Shown: positions 14,514 through 22,118 of the stretch, in pieces
Numbering within the stretch: the stretch's first letter is position 1
How the letters are laid out: each line of letters begins with the position of its first letter
Source of the DNA: JBCCSZ01 sp039199225
Lineage (GTDB): Bacteria > Bacteroidota > Bacteroidia > Chitinophagales > Saprospiraceae
Reading direction: 5' to 3'
Length of the DNA stretch: 23,438 nucleotides
Assembly: GCA_039199225.1 (NCBI GenBank)
Contig: JBCCSZ010000095.1
Coordinates: forward strand, 1-23,438
The notes under the pieces: generated by a model
Databases searched by the model: none
Seen by the model: the letters and a program-made list of their open reading frames with translations, nothing else
Told to the model about the DNA's origin: nothing
Program-made: the position numbers and the translations under genes

Positions 14514-15380
14514 TCACCGCTCACCAAGCATCTCCAAAATAGCCTTCTTCACCCGGTCATACTCCGACCATAAAATGAAGTGATCGCCACCATCGACCAT
14601 ATCCACGACAACCTTTTGGCTATTGGTTAGCATTTTTTCGGCAAAAAAGGCATTCTCCATGGGGACCAATTTATCTTTACTCCCTTGGACAATGGTAGCC
14701 TGGGCTGTGATTTTTGGCCAGAGTGGCAGCATGGCTTCCAATTCCTCTTTCAAGGGAAGGATTTCCTGATTGCAAACCCGAAAGGCAGGTGGGATGAGCC
14801 AGCGGATGCCCCACCAGTCGATGATCTTACGCCACCAGATGCCGGGTTCTAGTTCGGGCGCAATGGAGGGAGCAACCAGGACAATGCCCGTGATTTGATC
14901 GGCAAAATCCATGGCCATACGGGCGGCGAGGGGACCGCCATAGGAATGACCCACCAAGACGACTTTCCGCTGCTTGAATTTTTCTAGGATGGGTTCCATC
15001 AACAAGGATTGCCTTTCCAAAGATCGTTCGGCCTTGCCGAAATCCGAATAGCCAAAACCAGGGCGATCTACCGAGATCAAAGTGGCGATGCGACTCAGGC
15101 TGGTATCTGCCAGATAATCCAGATATGCGCCCGATGAGCCTGGAGAGCCATGCAAAAATATTATGGCAGAACGACCATCGTTGTCCCGACCAATTTGTGT
15201 GTATTGCATCTGCCGCCCGTCCAATTCGTAGCGAGGAAAAAATGGCAATTCCTGTTGACGCTCTTGCATGTAGTCGCACTGTTCTTGGTCGCTTTGACGA
15301 AAAGAGAAGCAACCAACTTGCTGTACGCCCATCCATATGACAATTGAGGAGAGTAAAAGGTATCTTTTCCGAAAGTGCAT
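14514..15380 (-). CDS. Alpha/beta hydrolase, exported or membrane-attached
   Basis: The 288-residue protein shows a classical alpha/beta-hydrolase set: the oxyanion motif HGSPGS at 77-82, DRPGFGYSD at 105-113, the nucleophile elbow GHSYGG with S146, D236 in QGSKDKLVP and H267 in GGDHF. The start at 15380 gives an N-terminal hydrophobic segment (8-24) ending at C24, which could be a signal peptide or weak lipobox (QVGC is not ideal). An upstream ATG at 15407 would place nine extra residues before the signal. The substrate is unknown; the family includes esterases, lipases and haloalkane-type enzymes. It converges with the LysE operon and diverges from rpmE2. Confidence 0.85.
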   Translation of the reverse strand: MHFRKRYLLLSSIVIWMGVQQVGCFSFRQSDQEQCDYMQERQQELPFFPRYELDGRQMQYTQIGRDNDGRSAIIFLHGSPGSSGAYLDYLADTSLSRIATLISVDRPGFGYSDFGKAERSLERQSLLMEPILEKFKQRKVVLVGHSYGGPLAARMAMDFADQITGIVLVAPSIAPELEPGIWWRKIIDWWGIRWLIPPAFRVCNQEILPLKEELEAMLPLWPKITAQATIVQGSKDKLVPMENAFFAEKMLTNSQKVVVDMVDGGDHFILWSEYDRVKKAILEMLGER

Positions 15381-15488
15381 GCTGTTTTGGGCTTGAATGA
15401 TTGGCAACTTAAACTAAACAAGTGAATCTCAGTGGAGTTTCCGTTGAATAAAGTTCTTTTGAGACTTTTTCTTAATCAAAAAAAGTGG

Positions 15489-15496
15489 TATCTTTG
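15489..15496 (+). promoter_or_regulatory. -7 promoter element for rpmE2
   Basis: TATCTTTG matches the Bacteroidota -7 consensus TAnnTTTG exactly. The region upstream is T-rich, but a TTG at the usual spacing is missing. The predicted leader to the ATG at 15537 is about 35 nt. Confidence 0.5.
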
Positions 15497-15536
15497 CCCT
15501 CCAATAAGAAAAAAGGTAGATTTTAAAAATAGTCAG

Positions 15537-15812
15537 ATGAAAAAAGATATCCATCCAAAAAGTTACAGAATGGTCGTTTTCAAGGATTTTTCTTGCGATG
15601 AATCCTTTTTGACGCGCTCTTGTGCTGACACTAAAGATACGATCGTCTGGGAAGATGGCAAAGAATATCCTTTGGTCAAGCTTGAAATATCGAGCAAGTC
15701 TCATCCGTTCTTTACAGGAAAAATGAAATTCGTCGATACTGCCGGACGGATCGATAAGTTCAATAAGAAATTCTCCAAAACGAGGTTTGCCAAGTCCGAG
15801 AACAAGGACTAA
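15537..15812 (+). CDS. rpmE2: 50S ribosomal protein L31 type B
   Basis: The 91-residue product begins MKKDIHPKSYRMVVFKDFSC and continues with TRSCADTK, YPLVKLEISSKSHPFFTG and RIDKFNKKFSKTR, the standard type B L31 pattern of the large ribosomal subunit. It lacks the four-cysteine zinc site of type A L31, although C20 and C29 are present. The start at 15537 is chosen because the longer open frame (to 15432) runs through the promoter. It is a single-gene unit with its own promoter element and a strong terminator. Confidence 0.96.
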   Translation: MKKDIHPKSYRMVVFKDFSCDESFLTRSCADTKDTIVWEDGKEYPLVKLEISSKSHPFFTGKMKFVDTAGRIDKFNKKFSKTRFAKSENKD

Positions 15813-15850
15813 ATGGCTCATTGTGAACATCTCGTTGAAAATTATTGAAT

Positions 15851-15890
15851 AACAAAAAAAGTCCCGGCTTGATTCGGGACTTTTTTTGTT
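15851..15890 (+). terminator. Strong intrinsic terminator after rpmE2
   Basis: A 16-bp perfect stem (15851-15866 with 15875-15890) with an 8-nt loop has A7 on its left and T7 on its right flank, with a GTCCCG/CGGGAC core. The symmetric A/T flanks make it able to act in both directions. It isolates rpmE2 from the GlmU-like gene. Confidence 0.93.
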
Positions 15891-15955
15891 GTTATAATCC
15901 ATAAATACTTCATCCGCTAAAAAAGTATACTTTCCTTCGCTAATTCAAAACCACT

Positions 15956-17176
15956 ATGAACAACGTCATTCTTTTTGATGATGAATCCAGAGACCATCTT
16001 CTTCCTCTTACTTACGTTCGCCCAGTATGTGAATTGCGCATCGGCATCCTGACCATCCGCGAAAAATGGGAACGTTGGCTCAAGGCCAAAACTTCTTTCA
16101 TTACCCAAGATTACTTGACGGCTAAATATCCTATTCACATTGCCGATAGCAACTTCGTGATCAATGGATCGGTTCTACCTTCAGAACGCTTATGCCGTCT
16201 CATCGAACAGCTCGACATCAACGAGGCGCTGATGCAAAATGGAGAATTGATCGCCGCTCACCTGAACGTCAGCCAATTTCAGCATTTGATGAAGGAGGAA
16301 GAAATCGAAGAACTCCAAGGTTTTGAATTGGAGGAGGATACGCCCTTCCTGAAGATCAATCGCCTACATGACCTCTTTGCGCTCAACGACCAAGCGATTC
16401 GCGACGACTTTGCGCTGCTCACAAAAGACCGCATCTCTCAGCCTTTGTCGGATTCTAATCGCTTGCTGGGAGAATCCAAAAACCTCTTCATCGAGGAAGG
16501 TGCTTTCGTAGAATGCGCTACCCTGAACACAGCTACCGGTCCAATTTACATCGGCAAGGACGCACAGGTTATGGAGGGTGCCTTGGTCCGTGGTCCACTT
16601 GCAATGAACGAAAGTTCTGTCCTGAAGATGGGGGCCAAAGTATATGGAGCTACCACGCTCGGTGTTTCCTGTAAGGTGGGCGGAGAGGTCAAAAACTCTG
16701 TCCTTATGAGTTATTCCAACAAAGGGCATGAAGGATACTTGGGCAATGCCGTACTGGGGCAGTGGTGCAATTTGGGAGCGGATACGAACAATTCCAACCT
16801 CAAAAACAACTATTCAGAAGTTAAGCTTTGGGATTATGCTGCTGGTCGCTTTGTTTTGACGGGTCTCCAATTCTGCGGTTTGATTATGGGCGATCACTCA
16901 AAATGTGGCATCAATACCATGTTCAATACGGGTACTGTTGTCGGGATTGGAGCCAATATTTTCGGATCGGGCTATCCGCGCAATTTCATTCCCTCGTTCA
17001 GTTGGGGCGGTACCAATGGCTATATGACGCACAAGCTGTCTGCTGTGAAAGATACGGCCCGTCGGGTAATGGCTCGCCGGAAGAAGGAGTTTGGTGAGAC
17101 GGAAGAAGCCATTATGGATAGGATATTCGAAAAGACAGCAGGGTTTCGGACCTGGGAGAAAGTACTGCTTCAATGA
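15956..17176 (+). CDS. Bacteroidetes GlmU-like protein (putative sugar-1-phosphate nucleotidyl/acetyltransferase)
   Basis: The 406-residue protein fits the GlmU-like family restricted largely to Bacteroidota. Its N-terminal part (1-165) starts MNNVILFDDESRDHLLPLTYVRPVCELRIGILTIREKW; it replaces the normal nucleotidyltransferase signature LAxGxGTRM, so that activity is uncertain. The C-terminal part (about 185-370) is a left-handed beta-helix with repeated I/V-G-x-x-A and related hexapeptides (IYIGKDAQVMEGALVRGP, KVYGATTLGVSCKVGGEV) and the SYSNKGHEGYLGNAVLG and WCNLGADTNNSNLKNNY segments typical of GlmU acetyltransferase sites. A role in UDP-GlcNAc or another sugar nucleotide pathway is inferred. 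It overlaps the next gene by 4 bp (ATGA). Confidence 0.88.
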   Translation: MNNVILFDDESRDHLLPLTYVRPVCELRIGILTIREKWERWLKAKTSFITQDYLTAKYPIHIADSNFVINGSVLPSERLCRLIEQLDINEALMQNGELIAAHLNVSQFQHLMKEEEIEELQGFELEEDTPFLKINRLHDLFALNDQAIRDDFALLTKDRISQPLSDSNRLLGESKNLFIEEGAFVECATLNTATGPIYIGKDAQVMEGALVRGPLAMNESSVLKMGAKVYGATTLGVSCKVGGEVKNSVLMSYSNKGHEGYLGNAVLGQWCNLGADTNNSNLKNNYSEVKLWDYAAGRFVLTGLQFCGLIMGDHSKCGINTMFNTGTVVGIGANIFGSGYPRNFIPSFSWGGTNGYMTHKLSAVKDTARRVMARRKKEFGETEEAIMDRIFEKTAGFRTWEKVLLQ

Positions 17177-17856
17177 AAATTCCCTTCTGGAAGCGTTGGT
17201 TAAGCTATCTGACAGAAATACACATCGAGAGCGCTCCTAGTCCCCACAATCCGCATCTGTATGTGAGTTTGCGCAGAGGCCGCTTTCAGCTCTCTACAGC
17301 CAATGCCATCTATTCCTACGAAGACCTCTACGATAATTTCTCGGGTGCTTTTGAGCAACTCCACCTGGACCGTTTACCAGGCAAAGAAATCTTGATCCTT
17401 GGATTTGGATTGGGAAGCATACCGATTATTCTAGAAAAGATGGGCTACCATCATCACTATACGGCTGTAGAAGTCGATGAGTCTGTCGTGGATCTAGCCA
17501 CCCGCTATGCCATGCCACGGATTGACTCGCCTGTGCAAATGATCTGTGCCGATGCCCTTGCATTCGTTCAACAATGTCAAAGCCATTTTGACCTTATTGC
17601 AGTCGACCTCTTTCTCGACGACCTCATACCTGCGCCCTTCGAGTCTCAGACCTTCCTGGAACGTACCAAAGAGCTGTTAAATCCGGGAGGTGTTCTGCTG
17701 TACAATCGGCTGGCCTTCACCCCTCAAGACAAAGAAGAGGCCCGAAAATTTTTAGAAGGGCCGTTTCGCACCGTCTTTCCCGAAGGTATCCACTTAGACA
17801 TCAATGGCAATTGGATGCTGTTGAACCATGGTGCTTACCATAAGGATGCAGGATAA
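17173..17856 (+). CDS. Spermidine-synthase-like SAM-dependent methyltransferase-fold protein
   Basis: The 227-residue protein has a class I SAM-binding fold of the spermidine-synthase-like subgroup: an N-terminal small beta region, motif I ILILGFGLGSIP (73-84), the acidic motif YTAVEVDESVVDLA (96-109), CADALAFV and the DLIAVDLFLDDLIP strand, followed by LLNPGGVLLYN. Whether it is an aminopropyltransferase or a methyltransferase cannot be settled; a full polyamine-binding motif was not recognised. It starts inside the last codon of the GlmU-like gene, so the two are translationally coupled. Confidence 0.8.
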   Translation: MKIPFWKRWLSYLTEIHIESAPSPHNPHLYVSLRRGRFQLSTANAIYSYEDLYDNFSGAFEQLHLDRLPGKEILILGFGLGSIPIILEKMGYHHHYTAVEVDESVVDLATRYAMPRIDSPVQMICADALAFVQQCQSHFDLIAVDLFLDDLIPAPFESQTFLERTKELLNPGGVLLYNRLAFTPQDKEEARKFLEGPFRTVFPEGIHLDINGNWMLLNHGAYHKDAG

Positions 17857-17868
17857 TCTGAGCTCGAC

Positions 17869-17899
17869 TTGTCAAAATCGATCAATCTTTTTATCTTTC
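17869..17899 (+). promoter_or_regulatory. Candidate promoter for the TPR protein gene
   Basis: TTG at 17869-17871 and TATCTTTC at 17892-17899 are separated by 20 bp, close to the Bacteroidota TTTG-N19-TAnnTTTG arrangement, with one mismatch in the -7 box. The leader to the ATG at 17991 would be about 85 nt. Confidence 0.4.
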
Positions 17900-17990
17900 C
17901 TCTACACTATTTTCCCTTTATCTCTTTCATCGAACGAATTGTCACTGCCCTGGCCCATTGCCTGAAAGTGAATCTTTGAACCTGACTGCT

Positions 17991-18515
17991 ATGTTCTACT
18001 TGCGCATCCGCTCGTATCTTATATTGATTTTTTTCATATTTGGAGTTGTATTGCATATTGAGACAGGCTTGAAGGGGGCTTGGTACTTATATGCTGCTAG
18101 TGCGATTCTACTGGCGACACATTTTCTCTTTGGTAGTGTTTGGGCTGCCTTTCGAAAGCTTCGCAGAGGCAAGCTAGATGAAGCTGAGGTACTGCTCAAC
18201 GACATCCAACGACCCCAATGGCTGGCCAAGAGTCCAAGGGCATATTATCATTTTGCTCGTGGAATGATTGCTTTGCAAAAAAAGGAATTACCTGAAGGCG
18301 AGAAGCATCTCTTGGAGGCGATGAATACGGGTTTGCGCACGGAAAACGACAGTGCCTTGGCAGCCCTTAACCTGGCTCATATTTACTATGTTGAAAAGCG
18401 GGTGGACGACTCCAAGTCCTACCTCGCCCGAGCGAAATCCTTTGACAGCAATGATTTGCTGATCCGAGAGAATATCGAAAAGCTGGAAAAGGCACTGGCG
18501 CAGCGGATGAATTAG
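17991..18515 (+). CDS. Small TPR-repeat inner-membrane protein
   Basis: The 174-residue product begins with two predicted membrane helices (about 8-24 and 29-51) and continues as a helical soluble domain with TPR-like units: RGKLDEAEVLLNDIQ (59-73), AYYHFARGMIALQKKELPEGEKHLLEAM and ALAALNLAHIYYVEKRVDDSKSYLARAKSFD. The TPR part probably mediates protein contacts on the cytoplasmic or periplasmic face. The ATG at 17991 is preferred over a TTG at 17958, which would only add a polar stretch before the first helix. A bidirectional terminator follows. The function is unknown. Confidence 0.8.
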   Translation: MFYLRIRSYLILIFFIFGVVLHIETGLKGAWYLYAASAILLATHFLFGSVWAAFRKLRRGKLDEAEVLLNDIQRPQWLAKSPRAYYHFARGMIALQKKELPEGEKHLLEAMNTGLRTENDSALAALNLAHIYYVEKRVDDSKSYLARAKSFDSNDLLIRENIEKLEKALAQRMN

Positions 18516-18530
18516 TAGCCAGTAAAATAA

Positions 18531-18565
18531 AAAAAGGGTCTCGGAACGCTTCCGACACCCTTTTT
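18531..18565. terminator. Bidirectional terminator between convergent genes
   Basis: A 15-position stem (one C-C mismatch) runs from 18531-18545 to 18551-18565 with a 5-nt loop, with A5 on the left arm and T5 on the right. It lies 15 bp after the TPR gene stop and 25 bp from the 3' end of the minus-strand dehydrogenase gene, so it can serve both. Confidence 0.9.
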
Positions 18566-18590
18566 CAATGCTTTGAATGCTGAGTCTTGG

Positions 18591-19955
18591 TTACAGGGAT
18601 AGGTATTGCAGTTCGTCGATTTTGCCTCGAAGAATACCTTTTACATCAAATAAAATCGTCTTGCTTGTTCCGATGGAGCGATAATACGCTTCATCCATTT
18701 CCATATATTCTTTATGGCTGACGGCTACGACAACCACATCGTACTCTTTACCTGTTGTTGGCCGCAAGTCCAAATCGTACTCTTGTCTAACTTCCTTGGG
18801 ACTGGCATGTGGATCAACCACATCGACCACTGCGCAGTATTGATTCAATTCCTTCGCCAGCTCGGCGGCTTTGGAGTTGCGGACATCTGCCACATCCTCT
18901 TTGAAGGTGATACCTTGCACCAGCACTTTGGCCTCCTTGGGTTTGATGCCCTTGTCTCTTAAGGCTTCCATGATCCGACCAGCGATTCGGGCTGGCATTC
19001 CATCATTGACTGTGCGGCCAGCAGAAATTAAAATTGGATTGTGTCCCAATCGAATGGCACGTTGAATGAGGTAGTAAGGGTCAACGCCGATGCAGTGACC
19101 ACCGACAAGGCCAGGATAAAAGTTGAGGAAGTTCCACTTGGTGCCGGCGGCTTGTAGGACATCGTATGTATTGATCCCTGCTTTTTCAAAGATCATCGAC
19201 AATTCGTTCATCAGCGCAATGTTGACATCGCGTTGTGTGTTCTCTACGATCTTGGCAGCTTCAGCTACCTTGAGGCTCGGTGCTTTGTGAATGCCTACCT
19301 TGATGATGAGGCCGTAGACCTCGGCGATGATATCCAAGGACTTTTCGCAAGAGCCAGAAACGATTTTTACAATCTTATCGATGGTGTTGACTTTGTCGCC
19401 AGGATTGATGCGCTCTGGAGAGTACCCAACCTTAAAGTCCTTGTTGAAAGTCAGACCAGAGATTTTCTCTAAAATAGGAACACAAATATCTTCGGTACAG
19501 CCTGGATAGACGGTAGATTCAAAAACCACATAATCGCCGGGTTTCAGTGCTTGAGCAACCATTCGTGTGGCGCTTTTCAGTGCGCGCAGGTCCGGTTGGT
19601 TGTACTCATCGATCGGCGTGGGTACGGCGACGATGTAGAAACGAGCGTCCTTCAGTGATTCAACCTGATGATAAAACTTAATGTGCTTATTGTGGAAGGC
19701 GGCTGCTTCCATTTCTTCGGAAGGGTCGACGCCTTTTTTCATCATATTGACTTTGTCTTCGCTGATGTCAAAGCCAACGACAGAAAAGTACTTTGCGAAT
19801 TCCAGTGCGATAGGTAGCCCCACATATCCGAGACCAACAACGGCAATTTTAGCTTTTTTGGCCATCAATTGCTCAAACATATTTACGTTAAAGTGGTCTT
19901 TCTGCTTTTGGACGGAACGGTCCAGTCGTTTTGTGTTAGTTGTTATCGCATTCAT
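18591..19955 (-). CDS. UDP-sugar 6-dehydrogenase (TviB/WbpA-like nucleotide sugar dehydrogenase)
   Basis: The enzyme oxidises a UDP-(N-acetyl)hexosamine to the uronic acid with two NAD+, supplying precursors for surface polysaccharide. The Rossmann NAD motif VVGLGYVGLP lies at 39-48, the AVPTPIDEYNQPDL block at 110-123, the SPERINPGD block at 179-187 and the catalytic cysteine C288 in GLVGGHCIGVDPYYL. ITFKEDVADVRNSKA and the C-terminal Rossmann domain complete a full-length 454-residue protein. Of the subfamilies it most resembles TviB/WbpA-type UDP-GlcNAc/GalNAc dehydrogenases rather than UDP-glucose dehydrogenase. The homologous part begins near M26 (position 19880); the first 25 residues are polar and may not be translated. 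No other sugar gene is adjacent. Confidence 0.92.
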   Translation of the reverse strand: MNAITTNTKRLDRSVQKQKDHFNVNMFEQLMAKKAKIAVVGLGYVGLPIALEFAKYFSVVGFDISEDKVNMMKKGVDPSEEMEAAAFHNKHIKFYHQVESLKDARFYIVAVPTPIDEYNQPDLRALKSATRMVAQALKPGDYVVFESTVYPGCTEDICVPILEKISGLTFNKDFKVGYSPERINPGDKVNTIDKIVKIVSGSCEKSLDIIAEVYGLIIKVGIHKAPSLKVAEAAKIVENTQRDVNIALMNELSMIFEKAGINTYDVLQAAGTKWNFLNFYPGLVGGHCIGVDPYYLIQRAIRLGHNPILISAGRTVNDGMPARIAGRIMEALRDKGIKPKEAKVLVQGITFKEDVADVRNSKAAELAKELNQYCAVVDVVDPHASPKEVRQEYDLDLRPTTGKEYDVVVVAVSHKEYMEMDEAYYRSIGTSKTILFDVKGILRGKIDELQYLSL

Positions 19956-20331
19956 GGGTTACGGCATTTAGTTATTAAATGTATGAGGCACTTCGAACCG
20001 AGCGTGCGGCGAAGCATCTGATTGTCCTTAAATGAAATCGAAAGAATTTCCAGTGATGCTGATCTGGGGGAAAGAAAATGAAAGTTTGATCAATTGGGAA
20101 GTTCGGTCTCTCTCTGATATGTCCTTTGAATTTGCAAAAAGGGTTCCATTTTTTTCTGTGCAAAGCTTGTGACGAAAAATATTTTTAACATGCAGGAAAT
20201 AATTTAGGCATAACCTTCTGATAAGCAAGTGTTAAGAATTTTAGTTTCATACTTGCTTTGCAATTAATTGTTTTTTGAGGGTGATAATTCCGACAGTTTC
20301 AGTACATTGAGTCTCGAACAAGAACCTGAAT
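19956..20331. other. 376-bp intergenic region between divergent dehydrogenase and mgsA
   Basis: No convincing gene was found. The region must hold both divergent promoters, but no exact TAnnTTTG box was seen; the minus strand has a near match TACATTTA close to the dehydrogenase start. The only clear structure is an 8-bp inverted repeat, AAGCAAGT (20223-20230) and ACTTGCTT (20251-20258), 20 bp apart and about 75 bp before mgsA, which could be an operator or part of a leader. Confidence 0.5.
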
Positions 20332-20697
20332 ATGAAGAAAGTTGCGTTAATTTCTCACGATGGGAAAAAGCCTGAGATGGTCGCTTTTGTACTGCAAAAC
20401 AAAGAGCTGATCGACCAAATTACCATTTGTGCAACAGGCACTACTGGCGGCCACATTGAAAAGGTTGGCTTCAATGTCGAGGCGCTACTCTCCGGACCTC
20501 TAGGTGGTGATGCGCAAATTGGTGCTATGGTCGCCAGGGGTGAGTTGGAGGCTGTTATCTTCTTTCGGGACCCCCTCGATAAACATCCCCACGAACCCGA
20601 CGTCCAAATGTTGATGCGTCTTTGTGATGTTCACAACGTTCCTTTGGCCACCAATCCAGCGACGGGGAACTTGGTGCTGAAGGGGCTCCTGTTGTAG
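20332..20697 (+). CDS. mgsA: Methylglyoxal synthase
   Basis: MgsA converts dihydroxyacetone phosphate to methylglyoxal and phosphate, a bypass that relieves phosphorylated sugar stress. All E. coli active-site residues have counterparts: H9 (SHDGKK), D60 (GPLGGDAQIG), D80 (FFRDPLD), H87 and D90 (PHEPD). CATGTTGG (33-40) is the phosphate-binding loop. At 121 residues it is about 30 shorter at the C-terminus than the E. coli enzyme, ending soon after ATNPATGNL, but the catalytic part is complete. It is a single gene, converging with the PBP4-type gene with a 10-bp gap. Confidence 0.96.
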   Translation: MKKVALISHDGKKPEMVAFVLQNKELIDQITICATGTTGGHIEKVGFNVEALLSGPLGGDAQIGAMVARGELEAVIFFRDPLDKHPHEPDVQMLMRLCDVHNVPLATNPATGNLVLKGLLL

Positions 20698-20707
20698 GGC
20701 CAACCCG

Positions 20708-22039
20708 CTATTTCACAGTTTTCCGAATCTCTTCCAATACCTTTTCCATTTCCAACTTGTAGCGCTTGGAGCTGCCTTTAAAGCCGTTGTGCATAAAGCT
20801 GAAGGTGAGCAGGCGGCCACTAACAGTGCGCAGATAGCCACTCAAACAATGAACATTACTCATGCTTCCCGTCTTGGCATACACATAAGGTGGGGAGGCC
20901 GCATACCATTTTTTGATGGTTCCACGCTGGCCACCAGCCGGAAAAAGTGACAGCAGATAGTCTGTCGGAAATTCCTCATACATCTTGCTCAATACCGCAA
21001 CAAGACTCCTTGGCGTCAATAAGTTGTAGCGCGACAGGCCCGAACCATCGACCCAGATGGGATCATCCGGGAGGTTTTGTAGGAAGTTTTTCTTTACGTA
21101 CGCAACCGCTTTTTTTGCTTGCAGAGTGTCGGTGACTTTGCCAGCGCAAGCCAGTAATAACTGTTCTGCCAGAAAGTTGTCGCTTCGATACATCATGCGT
21201 CGGTACAGACTGTCGGTCCCATATTGATGGATGATTTGTGGATCGATTGGGCTAAGTTCATTTGAAAGCTCTACTCTTTTACCCAGTAATTCCGATAGCA
21301 AACGCACCATCATCGTATCGGAATATTGAAAAGGTTGGTGCCATTCAAAGTCGAAGTTGATTGGTCCTTGCACCTGGAAATAGTTGCTGTTTAACTCGCG
21401 GCGGATAAACGTCTTGCTGCCTACCTCCGGAGATCGAATGACAAAGGATTTGAAAAATGGTGGATAAACCATCAGTTCATTGCTTAGGCTATCCTGATAA
21501 AAATTACACACATTGGAATGGATGGGAAAAGCCGATCGCTCACTTTGAAAAACGTAGGGATAGTCATCCCATGCCCAACCAGGACCCAGTGGCTGTTCCT
21601 GAAAACTTCCGGGACAGAAAAAGAGCTTTTCTGAGCGCCGTTGTAAAAAAAGCAATAGACTGCTGTCCGCCGGTAGCCTCGGATGTAGAAACATTGGATT
21701 GGCAGTACCTTCAAAGAAAAGCGAATCACCCCGAAGCCAATATCGCAGAGAGGGAATCGAATCGCCAAGAATTTTTAAAGCACTGTAAAGCGTCAGAATT
21801 TTTGTGTTCGAGGCAGGCGTAAAATATTTGGCCGATTGGTATTCGAAAAGCATTTCTGCTTTTTCTGGGTCGTAAAGTGCGAAGCCCGTATGCGCGCCGG
21901 AAAAGATGGGTGAATGTAGAATTTGCTGCTTGTAAGTGTTCTTTCTTGACAATCGTTTGCCGGGCTGGCAGGCAGAATGAAGGCAAATAAATGCCAGTAG
22001 AATCAAGAGTTTGTTATTTTTGATATACTCTAGTCGCAT
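20708..22039 (-). CDS. dacB: D-alanyl-D-alanine carboxypeptidase/endopeptidase (PBP4, peptidase S13)
   Basis: This 443-residue envelope enzyme trims or cleaves peptidoglycan cross-links. The three penicillin-binding motifs are present: SNTK with nucleophile S77 and K80, SDN at 286-288 and KTG at 389-391. The long insertion between the first two motifs is typical of the S13/PBP4 group. FTPASNTKILTLYSALK and IWVDGSGLSRYNLLTPRSLV are family signatures. The N-terminus has a hydrophobic segment (10-20) ending at C24, suggesting a lipoprotein, though the lipobox LHSAC is not ideal. The 3' end nearly touches the convergent mgsA. The dacB symbol is by family, not orthology. Confidence 0.92.
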   Translation of the reverse strand: MRLEYIKNNKLLILLAFICLHSACQPGKRLSRKNTYKQQILHSPIFSGAHTGFALYDPEKAEMLFEYQSAKYFTPASNTKILTLYSALKILGDSIPSLRYWLRGDSLFFEGTANPMFLHPRLPADSSLLLFLQRRSEKLFFCPGSFQEQPLGPGWAWDDYPYVFQSERSAFPIHSNVCNFYQDSLSNELMVYPPFFKSFVIRSPEVGSKTFIRRELNSNYFQVQGPINFDFEWHQPFQYSDTMMVRLLSELLGKRVELSNELSPIDPQIIHQYGTDSLYRRMMYRSDNFLAEQLLLACAGKVTDTLQAKKAVAYVKKNFLQNLPDDPIWVDGSGLSRYNLLTPRSLVAVLSKMYEEFPTDYLLSLFPAGGQRGTIKKWYAASPPYVYAKTGSMSNVHCLSGYLRTVSGRLLTFSFMHNGFKGSSKRYKLEMEKVLEEIRKTVK

Positions 22040-22118
22040 ACCTCAATGCTGGTTTTGCATCGGGAAATTAGTGATTTAGAAAAGGATAATTGTATTCCAC
22101 TCGCTTAATTCAATCAAA

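Noticed and set aside
14827..15336. Second minus-strand frame of 169 codons overlapping the alpha/beta hydrolase
   Set aside because: Same strand but another frame from the hydrolase, whose catalytic residues are all in the accepted frame.
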